Assembly (NCBI GenBank): GCA_036971615.1
Contig: JAYKKR010000003.1
Span: 930,001 to 994,000 of the forward strand
Source of the DNA: Amyloporia xantha
Taxonomy: Eukaryota; Basidiomycota; Agaricomycetes; Polyporales; Adustoporiaceae
Length of the DNA: 64,000 bases
Direction: 5' to 3'
Shown: positions 36,510 to 48,311 of the stretch, in pieces
Numbering within the stretch: position 1 is the stretch's first letter
Layout of the letters: each line of letters begins with the position of its first letter
The notes under the pieces: model-generated
The model's input: only the letters and a program-made list of their open reading frames with translations
The model's database searches: none
Told to the model about the DNA's origin: nothing
Position numbers and translations under genes: made by a program

Positions 36510-39350
36510 TCTGTTTGAAACAGATTGGCAAGGTGTTATCGTTGTTAGCTTGAAGAAACCGTGAGGCTGATATCATCAGATGTATAGGTATTAGGGAGCG
36601 CCATGGCACTCGTGTGCGAAAACAACCGCATCCCCTGCGCCAGCATGTAGAGCCGCCCATCCGGTGGCTCATATTAAGTTCTGTCTGAGGCTGTGATGCC
36701 AGCGCGCAAGTGTTGACCGTGAGTCTTCGATCTTCCATGTGATACAATCTTTATCGCGATTGGCCGTTTTTGCAAAGCAATAGAAATCTACATGTATATG
36801 GCAGCTGTGAGCGAAACGAGTGAACCACTGGCACTCTCGAACCCCTCCTCCCATTTCATAATGTCTTCACGAATTGCTCCAGTCGAGGATCTTGCGGGAA
36901 CCCTGCTCGCCGAGATTGCAATTGCTTTGTTGTAAGTGTCTCCTGCACATATATCTTTGCAGCGATCGTTATTGAGCTCTATTCTCAGCTTGTACGGCAA
37001 CGCAACCGCTCAAATGTACAATTATTGGTGGAATTACCCTGACGACTCAAAACTTAATCGGAGAACCGTACTAGCCGTATGGTGAGATACATATTCTCGT
37101 GTTAATTTGACGTTTTGCATGCCTTACATGATGCATTAGGACCATGGATACTGTCCACAGTGCATTCTGCTTAATTCTCATATATCACTATGTCATCGCC
37201 GATTTCGGCACGCTAGCAAACATTGAGATGATATTGTGGTTAGTCTGTCGAACGATACAGTAGCTGTGCATCTCTGACTCGAAATGCGATTGACAGGTCT
37301 GTCGGTGTGCGTACTGGAACTTGTATGGAGATTGTTTTACGAGTACTTACAAAATGGTCGTGACAGGCTGCGGTCTTTGTAGAAGTACGCCGTCCTTTTC
37401 AGCAGAAATATCATATCTAATGTCTTCGACAGGTGTCGATTGCAGCCATAGTGCAGAGGTAAGATCTTCGCCAGGATATACTACAGTGAACCTGAACATA
37501 AAATAGCTTCTTTATCCACGAAGTTTGGATCCGTGAGTTCGCTCTTCTTGCGGTGAGCAATCTCTAATTAATCTCTACTCTTGCAGTGAGCAAGCAAAAC
37601 AAACTACTGTGTATAGCCACAGTGAGTCCATTCGCGTCGCTATTATAGCTTGCTTCTGACCATTTGTGCAGGGAACCCTTCTGTTCCTCCGATTTGGTGA
37701 GCGAGAATATCCTGTCAGAGTGAGCAAGGTTAACCAAGCTGGCGCCGCAGCTCTTGGATTCGGTATTATAATTCACACTCTCCAACTGATTCTACTACTT
37801 ACCGATGTCGAATGGTCCTAGCGACGGCTGGCCTAGCGTGCGTCTGATTCTAAGCAGCCCAATTCGTAACTGACCAGGTACATTTAGGTGGAAGTACACG
37901 ACTTTTGCTGATTTCCGCTCCGCAATTGGACCATTGGTATGTCCAGGCTCGATATCGTCATTTGTTTTGCTGATAGCGTCGCGCTCAATGTCAACATAAA
38001 AGTTCACCCTGACGTGTGGCCTGAGTCTGGCAGCGACAGTTGACCTAATCCTTGCCGTGGCTCTAACTTACTACCTACTGAAAACCCCGCGACGCGCTCA
38101 AAGGTAATCAAGTCTCATGTCAAACCAAGTCGTAGATGTTCTCTTACTTTCTGTTTCTTAGGCCTATGCATCTTGTTGAAATTCTTCAAACATACATAAT
38201 TAACACCGGTGCTTTAACCATGTAAGTTCCCCTGATACTCTCGTTGTATCACTTCCACCTATGATTTTTCTTGGATATCAGGATGGTTTCCCTGAGCATT
38301 GTCTTCACAGTAAGTCGACAGAGGCCTGTTCGTTGCATATCGCTGAATTCTTTCCAGTTCGCATTTTTGAAGAGCAATCTCGCATTCGCGGGGCTAGTTC
38401 AGATACAGGGAAAGCGTAGGTATATTGCCAATGAGACGTATAAATCCGACTGATTCACACATTGCTCAGTGTATGTGAATTCGTTCATAGCAACGTGAGT
38501 GCTTCTCTTTACTTCCAGGACGTAAATATTGATATTTGTTTAGCCTCGCTACACAGTTAGAATCTGACAGTGGGGCTCCCGTCATCGGGAACGAGGCAAT
38601 GTCCATAGGACGAAGGCCGACGAGGCAACCTCATGGTCGAGCGTCGGTAAGTAGCCGTCGTCAAGTTTTGTACGGAGCTGTCATCTCAGTCACCCCTGCC
38701 AGCGTCAGTTCGATCTGTACCGAGCAACCAGCAAGCTCACTAGCGAAGGGTTTTGCGAAACTGAGCTGCCAGTTACCGCATCGGCATTCTCATCGATGGG
38801 CAATGGGCATGACGAGCTTGAAGTGGAACCAAGCTCAGCGAAGACACAAATACTGGCGTTATCGTAGCTCTGGATACTCACAGATGTTTCGAATTTCTAA
38901 CAGTGTATGTATATAACCAAGACTGTCACGTTTCGCAATTATATCAGACACGAACCTACTGGGGATACAGCGACAACTACCTCAGACAAGAGAACCAACA
39001 AGACAACATAAGTAGTCAACACGGTAACGTAAAAAAGAAGACACCGTTTCGAAATCCGGCATTGGTATATCGCAGCTGATGATATCAAATATAGATACAG
39101 AAGGGTGCCTTAGACACTCATCCAAGCAGCTTTAATAAGATCTGCAGCCCTTTCCGCGACAGCATAAACACCCGCTTGGGTATGTCCGGAGGGTATATAT
39201 GGCTACAAATCACAAGCATGAACACATACTCACTCACAATTGTATACGTGACTCACCAGAACCGAAGCATCTACGACGCGTAAGCCTGACGTTCCCTTTA
39301 CCAATAAATCAGGGGTCACCACGCCCTCATCGCTGGTGTTAGACGCCATG
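36510..39350 (+). repeat. Segment shared, in inverted orientation, with about 7.6-10.2 kb
   Basis: Three landmarks appear in the same relative order in both places. They are the upstream block (36510-36600 against 10060-10200), the B-type DUF6534 gene (36861-38867 against 7900-9822), and the end of a GMC oxidase gene in convergent orientation (about 39290-39350 against 7612-7695). Spacing differs by a few hundred bases at the GMC end. Confidence 0.65.
36861..38867 (+). CDS. DUF6534-type multi-pass membrane protein (copy B4)
   Basis: Function unknown; the best-resolved B copy. Exon 1 MSSRIAPVEDLAGTLLAEIA IALL ends at a GTAAGT. LYGNATAQMYNYWWNYPDDS with KLNRRTVLAVW follows, then TMDTVHSAFCLILIYHYVIA with DFG. 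Next are VSIAAIVQR, FFIHEVWI, LSKQNKLLCIAT, GTLLFLRF, WKYTTFADFRSAIGPL and LAATVDLILAVALTYYLLKT. HLVEILQTYIINTGALTM, AFLKSNLAFAGLVQIQGK and LYVNSFIAT lead into a hydrophilic tail (GRRPTRQPHGRAS, then SKLTSEGFCETELPV), with TAG at 38865-38867. One mini-intron near 37700-37741 is 42 bases long and free of stops, so its retention would keep the frame. Convergent with the aryl-alcohol-oxidase-type gene 242 bases away. Confidence 0.8.
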
Positions 39351-41420
39351 CGCGCCGTCCCGACAGGATGCCATATAGAATCACTGTAATTGCGTACGTA
39401 AGCCGCGAGCTCTGCGTCTGTCGTCGCATTTGCGAGCTCTGGAGCAGCAGCTTGGATGTAACCATCCCACGCGGATCCCTGCAGGAATGATTGGACGGTC
39501 TTCACCGCCTCGACCATCGCATATATGTCGAATGGGTTGGTGAAGAATCCCGGATCGATGAGAGGGCTGTCAAAAGGGTCGTTGGACGCAAGCAGGACAG
39601 AACCGCCTGAAACGTGATAAATCATCGTGGATGAGACGGAATTCACTCGAGAGCTTCACACATACGTGATGCGGGAGAAACAACTATGGTCAAGACGGTC
39701 AAATAGTTGCCGGTGGCAGGAAGGGTCTGTACCCACGATGCCCAACCGTTCTGTTTTCCCGAATGTTCAGTCCGCCTGAAACACTATATGACGAAAATGA
39801 ACATGACTTACGGACGGAATGAATTCCAGATGAGGAGACGCGGGACCGGCAGAAGGGTCGCTATAGTTGTCGAAGATCGGTGAATCACTGCTCAATCTTG
39901 ACCAGGCTATGTGATTGACAGCATCGTCTACAAAGAGTCCGGTCCCAGTTGAGTTCCACTGAGCAAGAAGTTGATCTGCGAGGGTGGCGTTGCGTGACAC
40001 TTCATCATAGGTGCAATTTGAGTTCACGAGCCAGTGATTGGTGAGCATAGGATGATCAATCAGATTCTGACCGACGTCGCTGAGATTGACAAGAGGAGTC
40101 ACGCCGACAGACTGCAGATACTCGGCGTCGCCTATACCACTGAGCTGCAGGATTTGAGGGGTTCCGACAGAACCTGCAGATAGGATCACCTCTTTCGCGG
40201 CGGATACAATGAAACGCTCGCCTGCAGGAACGAATCAATAACTCTATCCGGCAACAGAGTGTATTACCTACTAGACGAGTTTTGAGCCATCTCTACCTGA
40301 GTGAACGCGACAGTGCCATCAGTGGCATTCGTTCCGATGAGCTTGGTCACTTGCGTCTGTATGAGGACATCCAAGGTTGAGCGAGACAACACAGGCTCCA
40401 GATACCCAGTTGCTGAGCTGCTCCGTCGACCTGATGTTGTGATAGCATGCTGCGCCCAGCCTTGACAAGAAGTTTAAGTAAGACGTGCGACGATTCGGAG
40501 TGAGTCCTACCTAACCCCAGAGGATATCCGGAATTCATATCTTCATTGTACAGGAAAGGTGGCGGAATTTCCTCAGTCATTTCGATTACACGGTCGTCAA
40601 TGGCATTGGGATAGCCTGCGAGGCTGATCTGAATTGGCCCGTCGGTGCCATGAACGCTGGGGTCCACCTCGCCAGTGGTATCATTGTGATCACTTGGCGG
40701 AACAAGTTGTTCGCTCTAAACGACGTGCAAGATACTCAACGCCGATTTTCAATACTGTATGTGGGAAAGAACCAACCTTTTTCATGTAAGGCAGTAATTC
40801 ATCCCAAGACCAACCGCTGTCACCCGTCACATTCGCATAACGATCGAAATCGTCAACAGACCCCCTGGTCCATACAAGGAGATCTATAAGGTGAACGCAG
40901 TGTCACTGGAGAAGTCATACATCGATACGGGACCTGTAACACTCACTAATCGTACTGGACCCCCCTAGTACTCGTCCCCTCGGATACGGAACGGCCCTGT
41001 TGTTCAGGCCTTCTTGCGGAGTTGTTGTGTAGTTCCATGTGACGATAGTATCAGGGGCCAACGTGAGGTCCAGAAAGGGAACTTGATCTACAAAGTCGGC
41101 AGTATTGCTGACGGTCTCGCGTCAGTGAAACTCCTTCAAGATAGATTAATTTACATACGATACGCCCGCTTCTATGACAAGGACGGAGAATGTTGTGTTC
41201 TCGGTAAGCCTATTCGCGAGCACGTTTCCTGCCGTTCCGGCTGCACGAGGACATATGATTGAGGTGATCTTTGAGCTACTAACAGGACTAAATGCTCACC
41301 TCCGACAATGACAAAGTCATATTGAGATTGCGGGAGAAGACTAGGATCCGTGTACAGATCACACTTAACGAGCGGCCAGTAAATGAACGTCAGAAGAGAA
41401 AGGACGATCGCTGCAAGCAT
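39110..41420 (-). CDS. GMC oxidoreductase, aryl-alcohol oxidase type, secreted
   Basis: Expected to oxidise aromatic or other primary alcohols to aldehydes outside the cell, releasing H2O2 for lignocellulose attack. The ATG at 41420 opens a hydrophobic signal peptide ([20 protein letters not shown]) before QYDFVIVGG, the FAD-binding start. Later motifs are [22 protein letters not shown] (GMC signature 2), [29 protein letters not shown], the catalytic block [36 protein letters not shown], and the last exon [20 protein letters not shown]. That exon carries the second active-site histidine, with TAA at 39110-39112. Several introns interrupt it; parts of 40.2-41.2 kb were not resolved exon by exon. 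A truncated relic of its 3' end lies at 7612-7695. Confidence 0.85.
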
Positions 41421-44400
41421 GGTGAAGAGGGAATCAAGCGAAGCTTCCCGCCATGAAATCTTTGCGACACATCAATAAATGCAGAAATGATCACGGATGT
41501 CATCTTACCTCCTCTCCCGGAGGTCCTACCTCTAATGGACTGGCGGCGCGTAGCACATGCCGCGGAACTCGGTCTCTAGTCGCATCAGCTTCCATGCTGC
41601 CTGTGCCTGTCGGGCCCTCATACACTATCCGCTTGTACTGTAACGGCGGCATATCCATCAGCGATTCATGGGCCCATACTGTACTACGTCGGGGAACTTA
41701 CCTAATTTTGATGTGAGACACACTAAAGCTTTGCCGATGATGGATGACCTCGGTCGCCACTCGTGGCACCGGAAGTATCTGCATAATTCCCGCTCAAATA
41801 GATAGAGGGCAATCGAGTATTCCTCAGGCTCCCGAGGGAATGCATACTTGGTTCCGACTGATCCATATGGAACGGGAGACAAGCATCCCGAAACTATACT
41901 TTGATTAATCTGTTACTGTAAGGGAAGGACTCGGAGATGAGGCGGATGAGGTAGATGAACTAGTACAGAAATGTGCACCTCACGAATGTGCCTTCGAGCT
42001 TGAAGCTTGATCACTGAAGTATACGGCCCCGATAGGCGAGACACCAGCGGCCGCGCACGAGCGCCGAGAACCGAGAACCGAGGATGGTCTCGCGTATTTC
42101 TATCAAAGTAAATACATTATACACTGGCGTATAGATTGAGGCGTCGTAGAAACTGGCAATGGTCAAGTCGCTCTATACTGTAGTGGCAGCATTCCTACAG
42201 ATATGCGGGACCCAGGTCATACTTGAAGAAATTATTACGGGCGGCTCCCCGTGACAGAAGAGTCACGCGCTCGAGCGCTCAGCGCTCATCTTCTCCAGCC
42301 TCGTCTATGCGCGCGTGCTGTCTGCGCGATTGTACTAACCTCGACGTTTTCGGTTGGGCAGGTGCCAGCTGTTGCTGGCTGTGGACGCGGGGCAATGTCG
42401 AGCCGCTGGGTGGGCGGGCCCGACACGCCGCGCGATTGCCGTCGAGGATGCACAAAACGTAAATTATGATAAAATAAAACAAAAAAACAACCGGCCCAAT
42501 CGGCCGAGTACACTCTGGTCGTATTTACGACGTAACATGTCCTTGCTACCCATCAGATAGCCACGGAATCCACAGACAATGCCACAAAGGGTGGGTTGGG
42601 CAGGGTGTGGAAAATACTGTAGATGATTAGGTCTGAGACCGTAAGCTAGTGAAGAGCGTGCGCGAGTCCGTTGTCGTGGTTGACGAGAAGAAAACTCTGC
42701 ACGAGCGCTTCTCGCTCGGCTGGACGTTGGGTGCCGGCCTCTCAGGTTCGGCCAGTCCCGGCACTGAAGACGCGTCTTTCCAGTGTCTTTCCTGACTCCT
42801 GAGCCTAACGTCGAGCCGGCGACCTTTGCCAACTGTATCATAATCCCATGAACTTGTTTCTTCTTGAAACAGAAGCTGCAGGTGGTCCTTCAAATCCTAT
42901 GTGACCCCAATGGACTGCTCCCTTGCTTAGCTCGCGGTCTGTTCTAGATTCAGACTTGTGAAAGACAGCTTCGTTTGCCTTCACTTCCGTCTACGTTGCT
43001 CTCGCAAACGCTGAAAATATTCAGAGCTGGAATTCCTCTTATTTCTCTTGATATGTTGATCCTTGCAGTTGCCTTCAGTCTGTCACTATTCTGTCTGACC
43101 TGCTCGATGCACATGAGCGCCACGATATTATCCGCCAACAATAAACCATAGCACTAAACTGTTTCGAAGTAGAAGCGCTGTATGGCCTAGCAAATAATCG
43201 TCGTTCGAGTCGCGTTGGCTCAGTGATGGAGGTCAAGCAGGTGCGCAACCTGATTCGCCCGTGATCATTACCGCCCATCCGTGGATAACGGACGCAAAAT
43301 TTGAGCTTGTGATTTAATTGTTAGGTTCGAAAACGTCCGGTACTCCTCCGGCTAGGAGTGGCCCGTTTACAGATGCTCCGAAATGGTGAGTCAGCTCGGT
43401 TCTTGCGTGTTGACTTCTCGTCTCTCGTGATGTTTCCACTGCTCATGGTTACTCTGAACGTAACCAGGCAGCTGTACACGGTCAGGATGAAGCGGTGCCC
43501 AAATCATACTGCGGGGCTCGGCCGCACTAATGCACTATAGGCGGAAGTCGCATTAGGACCGCAGGGCTTCTGTTCGAAGATGCGCGCCCAGAGTCAGACG
43601 ACGGAAGTCAAGTACGTGATTTTAGGCCATCTATCATCTTTGATGTCAGATCGATTTAATTGGACGTAACACGCATGGTCTCCAGGACGTGCTTAGGCAA
43701 CACATCGACCATCAGATGCATATCCCCTTGAGGTGAAGGAGGCCCAAGTAAGGGGCAGCATCAAGCACATCAGCTACTTGATATGGACGATGTCTTTCCC
43801 ACACGGAGCGACCGCGCTTCTGCGCGAAGTGATTGTGATGAAAGGTCTGGCATCTCAGCGTCCCGCTGTAGACAGTTCTCGGACCACACATATTGATGGT
43901 GGTCCTGGGCCACCAGATCACTCTTTACGAGAACCTCACCCCATTCGGGCGCATGGCAACTTCATTGCGCATGCGGACAACCCGGGCGATGATATCTGTA
44001 CTATCATGGGTAAGATGCCCGTGGATAAGGGAACGAATGAAAAGACCCAGATGACTTCCTCGGGAATGACCGTAATAATGGTGAGTGGCCCTGTGCAAGG
44101 GTACAGTGGTAGGGTGTAGATGCGGACTTGTTCCGAATACAGCTAATGGCGTCAATATATAGAGCAGGAGCGAAGGGGTATTGCATCCGCATCATGGATT
44201 CTGCTTGTCGATGACACGCTCGGTCTCGTATAGTTGTATTGCACGAGAGCCGAGAATGTTAGCCGCAACAGTTTCCGCGCATGATGTAGTGCATGAAGGA
44301 GATCAGTGAAGAGCCTGTTGCTCTTTTCCTCTGATGGCGTGAGGGAGAGCGAAGGCGAGGAATGAGGTTCCACTAGGCGTCAGCGCTTTGAGTGTAACAT

Positions 44401-45355
44401 GTACAGTGGCGAATTGATGGTGACAGCGGAATAGGCACCCCAGCTGCCTCCGATAATATCTTGTTTAGGCAGAAGTAAAGAGATCACCGTGGCTGGTTTC
44501 TCTCTTGAGCAGCAGGTGTCGGGTGCTGAGCGGTCTGTGGCCGCATTATGCTGGCGGAGAGAGGAATTGTCTCAATCCAAAGTCTGTATCGTAAGAGTCG
44601 GGCATGGTTCGGCCAGAGGCACCGCGTGACCCTCTTGAACGACATTTCGATCCTGGCCTCCGCCACCGCGCGGCGCGCGCCATATGCATAATTGTCATTT
44701 TGCTGCGGAACCTCGGATGTTGCCTTTCAAGTTCACTCCTCACTCAGGAGGCTGCCAATGCGAGGTGAGACTGATTTCCACGGTATTACAATACCATAAC
44801 CTCGTCATTATTAAGCATGCTCATAGGAGAACGCGTGTACGGGCAAGGTCAGGAGAAAGCTGCTCTCCAAGGTACCGTGTACGCATGTTAGCTCAAAATG
44901 TATCAGAACCTCCAATATGACTGAACGCAATCATAATGACACCATGTCATCGGAAATTTGGACTTTGTATCGTTACGTCGCCATGTCTTTCTGATCGTCC
45001 TTGAGGCACGCGGCACACGGCGACGATACGTGAAGCGGGCACAACTTGAGCGGAATCAGGATACTGAAAGATAAACGGCGTTGGTACAGAAAAATAAAGT
45101 ACGTGTTGATTGACCGATGGGGTTATAATCTGGTCTTTGTTCAAATGAAGTCACCATGACAGGTGGGCAGCCACCGTTTGATTGAATCGGGACGCATTTA
45201 CAAAATCGTATATCAAGCACAGGTCACATTGCTCAGCTTGGGCCTTGGCCGAACACCGAACCCCTGAGTAGTCATCGTTTGTAAGGCTCGGTTCGCTCTC
45301 CTACAGCTGTTCTGACAGATCATGCTGTAGCATACGTATGCATTCTATCATGCAG
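41421..45355. other. Nearly 4 kb without a recognised gene
   Basis: Begins with the upstream region of the GMC oxidase. A GC-rich part (about 42230-42830) has overlapping open frames on all strands and a 12-bp palindrome GCGCTCGAGCGC near 42268. The open frame at 43733-44119 (+, 128 codons) and others have no family signature. A motif GGCCGAACACCGAACCCC near 45247 resembles the GAACACCGAAC sequences inside the element at 6910-7497. Confidence 0.35.
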
Positions 45356-45362
45356 TATATAT
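45356..45362 (+). promoter_or_regulatory. Possible TATA box of the alcohol dehydrogenase gene
   Basis: TATATAT lies 85 bases upstream of the ATG at 45447. It is followed by a pyrimidine-rich stretch (CGTCTGTGTCTTCTCCTAG) that could hold the transcription start. Confidence 0.4.
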
Positions 45363-45446
45363 CGGGGGTCCTCAGGGAGTTCGTTCTGGACTACGCTCGT
45401 CTGTGTCTTCTCCTAGTCAACAACATCAGACTACAACAGCAAAGCA

Positions 45447-46739
45447 ATGCCTTCTGCACCGCACCCCGACACGTACAAGGCGTACACCTTTCCGGAGAAA
45501 GGTGGTGACCTTGTCCCCGTTGAGATCAAATGGAAAGACCCGCAACCTGGTGAAATCGTCGTGAAAGTCCTCGCATGCGGTGTCTGTGCCAGGTAAGATC
45601 TGCGCCCTTCACTGATAATCTCGAATTCACACTTACCGTTCACAGCGACGAGCTGACGAAGTGGCAGATGTTCCCCTTCGTGACGTTCCCTCGTATCCCG
45701 GGGCATGAAATCGTCGGGGATGTCGTAGCTATACCTCCGTCCGAGAAGGTCTGGAAGATCGGCCAGAGGGTCGGCTCCGGATGGCACGGCGGGCATTGCC
45801 ACACCTGCGCCGAATGTCGCTCAGGAAATTTCCCCGTCTGCGAAAGCAAGTCTGTCAATGGTGAGAGCTGAACCCACCTGTCGATGAATAATATCTGATA
45901 AAACCCTTCCAGGACTCGCCACGGATGGCGGGTACGCAGAGTATGCCACCGTTCGCACTGAGGCGGTCGCCAGCGTTCCGGACAACATTGACCCAGCGGA
46001 GGCGGCGCCACTGTTGTGCGCTGGAGTTACAGTGTTCAGTACGTCCAGCACGTATCAGGCTGAAAGGATCGCTCTGAATTCTGCACAGCTGCTCTTCGTG
46101 ACATGAACGCGTCACCTCCCGACCTGATCGCTATTCACGGGATGGGGTGCGTTCAAGAAAGTCCTCCGTCTGGTCTGCTCTGGCAAACTTACTATGTCTG
46201 TCTAGGGGTTTGGGCCATCTTGCCCTCCAGTTCGCGAAGGCTATGGGTTTCTCCCCTGTCGTGCTTTCGTCCACCTCGGAGAAAGAGGAGCTTGCCTACA
46301 AGCTCGGCGCACGAAGCTTCCTTGACGGCTCCAAGGTGAACCAAGCTGAAGAACTGCAGAAAATGGGCGGGGCCAAGGTTATCTTTTGCACTGCGCCGGA
46401 TCCGAACATCGCTGTGTCGCTCCTGAGCGGGGTGGCCAATGGCGGAGAGATTTTCCTTGTAGCCATCTCACAGGGCAACCAGGTACCGTTGGGTGAGTTT
46501 CGGTTGTGTTTCTAGTTGCTTTCTTGTGTTTACATGATCCGTTCATAGGTCTGATGGTGGGAAGGCGTATCTCGATCCGCTCAGGCGGCGCTGGGACTGC
46601 GAAGGAAGAAGAGGACACTATTGCCTTTGCACAGGCCCACGGGATTAAGATCCTCGTGGAGAGATTCCCCCTGGACAAGGCTCAGGAGGCATATGACCAT
46701 CGCGTCAAGGCCAGGTTCAGGTCTGTCATTGTACCGTGA
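45447..46739 (+). CDS. Zinc-dependent alcohol dehydrogenase (MDR family)
   Basis: NAD(P)-dependent interconversion of an alcohol and its aldehyde. The ATG at 45447 begins MPSAPHPDTYKAYTFPEKGG. The catalytic-zinc region is CGVCA|SDE (split by an intron) and PGHEIVGDVVAI. The structural-zinc loop GGHCHTCAECRSGNFPVC has all four cysteines with the family spacing C-x2-C-x2-C-x7-C. LATDGGYAEYATV and DPAEAAPLLCAGVTVFSA follow, then the Rossmann motif IHGMG|GLGHLALQFAKAMGF, split by an intron. GAKVIFCTAPDPN, GRRISIRSGGAG and RFRSVIVP end at TGA 46737-46739. Length about 350 residues, normal for the family. Substrate is not deducible; the nearby aryl-alcohol oxidase and acid reductase make an aromatic or aliphatic aldehyde reductase role plausible. 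Confidence 0.9.
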
Positions 46740-47003
46740 ACGTCAGTCTTCGTAAGTGATACGACGCGATTGCGCGGGGTGGTATTGGTTTTTTGTACAT
46801 GTATCTGTAGGATAGCGATGGGAACAATCAATTTCATGAAATTTTGAGTATTGACGACCGCTTGAACAGACCACACTAGACATGACCGAAAGTTCCATGA
46901 AACACATACGTATACCTATATACATGATGCGAGCGCCCTGCAGTACCGTTTGCCGCTGGCGTGTCTGCGTGAAGACGCCAGACGCCAGCGCTGCTCATGT
47001 GTA

Positions 47004-48058
47004 TTTATTGCCGTTTGCAGTAAAGATGGCGGTGGCGCGTTTCCCGCGCGTTTCGCGCATATTCCTACCTGAAACTTCCGACCCCATTATCTCGACAACC
47101 GCGGTGCGTATTCCTAGACATAGGGGGTGTTTCGGGATCTACTCTTTGAGGGCTTTACAGCCCCATAGTTTTTATGCTGAAATGTTCACTTGGTAGCGCG
47201 CACCTCTAGGGGCCCTTGTAGCTACTTGTTGCCCCTGTATCTCGACCACTACAATGTATTTTAACATAATTCTTGAATCAATACATTCTGTGAGAGGCCC
47301 AAAAGTGAGCCCCAGCAAAAGAAACCACCGCTGTGTGCGTGTGCATGCATGCAAAAGATGATCGCTGTGCTGCCACCTTCTGCGCGTGACTCTTGTCTCA
47401 ACACACTCACAACGTCTTTCTATGGATGGCCTGAGGCAAGTCTTTGTCAGATGACCTCTGTGAGGTCTTGATCAACATGGCTCACTCAACTGATATCTTG
47501 TCCATTTCTCGCTACACTGGCTGCAAGAGACGGACAATTGAATGGCTGCTGGCAGATTACAAGCACTTTGGTACTGTGACTCGGACTCTGGTGCATCCAG
47601 TACAGCGCTGAGTCATGGAATTATGAGATATAGTAGGGCAGATTATGTATGATAGCGGTATAAGTGAAGAAGTCGCGCGCAGAAGGTGGCGGCGCAGCAA
47701 TCATCTTTCGCATGCATGCACACGCACACAGCGGTGGTTTCTTTTGCTGGGGCTCACTTTTGGGCCTCTCACAGAATGTATTGATTCAAGAATTATGTTA
47801 AAATACATTGTAGTGGTCGAGATACAGGGGCAACAAGTAGCTACAAGGGCCCCTAGAGGTGCGCGCTACCAAGTGAACATTTCAGCATAAAAACTATGGG
47901 GCTGTAAAGCCCTCAAAGAGTAGATCCCGAAACACCCCCTATGTCTAGGGATACGCACCGCGGTTGTCGAGATAATGGGGTCGGAAGTTTCAGGTAGGAA
48001 TATGCGCGAAACGCGCGGGAAACGCGCCACCGCCATCTTTACTGCAAACGGCAATAAA
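47004..48058. mobile_element. Transposon derivative with about 388-bp inverted arms
   Basis: Bases 47004-47391 and the reverse complement of 47670-48058 are almost identical; only scattered mismatches were seen, mostly near the inner ends. The outer ends read TTGCCGTTTGCAG...CTGCAAACGGCAA, flanked by TTTA on the left and TAAA on the right. That is compatible with insertion at TA, but it is ambiguous because the flanks extend the palindrome. The 278-base centre holds a transposase helix-turn-helix relic. The high arm identity implies recent formation or gene conversion. Confidence 0.85.
47435..47611 (+). pseudogene. Tc1/mariner-like transposase DNA-binding-domain relic
   Basis: The open stretch reads GKSLSDDLCEVLINMAHSTD then ILSISRYTGCKRRTIEWLLA and DYKHFGTVTR, with a stop at 47609-47611. 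The G+sLSDDl..vlinm....si..I.r.tG.s.RTi...l..y...G pattern matches the N-terminal helix-turn-helix of transposases in the Tc1/mariner/IS630 group found in basidiomycetes. No catalytic DDE region follows, and an in-frame TGA precedes it. It is therefore a remnant trapped between the inverted arms. Confidence 0.6.
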
Positions 48059-48311
48059 ACTCACGTTGTGTACGCTGCCTCCCGGAGATCACATATTATT
48101 GGCCGTCATGGGTCAGATTTGGAAGTAGACAAACGTACCATATGTACATAACGGCGGCACTGTAAATGCGAACCTGAGCATACTTGATGAAGTATTGTCA
48201 CATCTCATACACTTCGAGGCTTATTCTGCCACTGTCACATATCACAAGAGAACCTGTTACACTGTACAATGATTTCTGTCGAAATTTCATAACTGCTGAA
48301 ACATTTACATA

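Noticed and set aside
37700..37741. 42-base stop-free intron in copy B4 as evidence of a regulated alternative exon
   Set aside because: The corresponding intron in copy B2 is 43 bases and would break the frame, so retention is not conserved.
42223..42893. Several GC-rich overlapping frames on both strands
   Set aside because: High GC removes stop codons on all strands; no motif or codon pattern favours one frame.
46951..46990. Small CGCTGGCG/CGCCAGCG hairpin next to the long inverted-arm element
   Set aside because: Too short and too close to GC-rich simple sequence to call a separate element; not shared by the other end.
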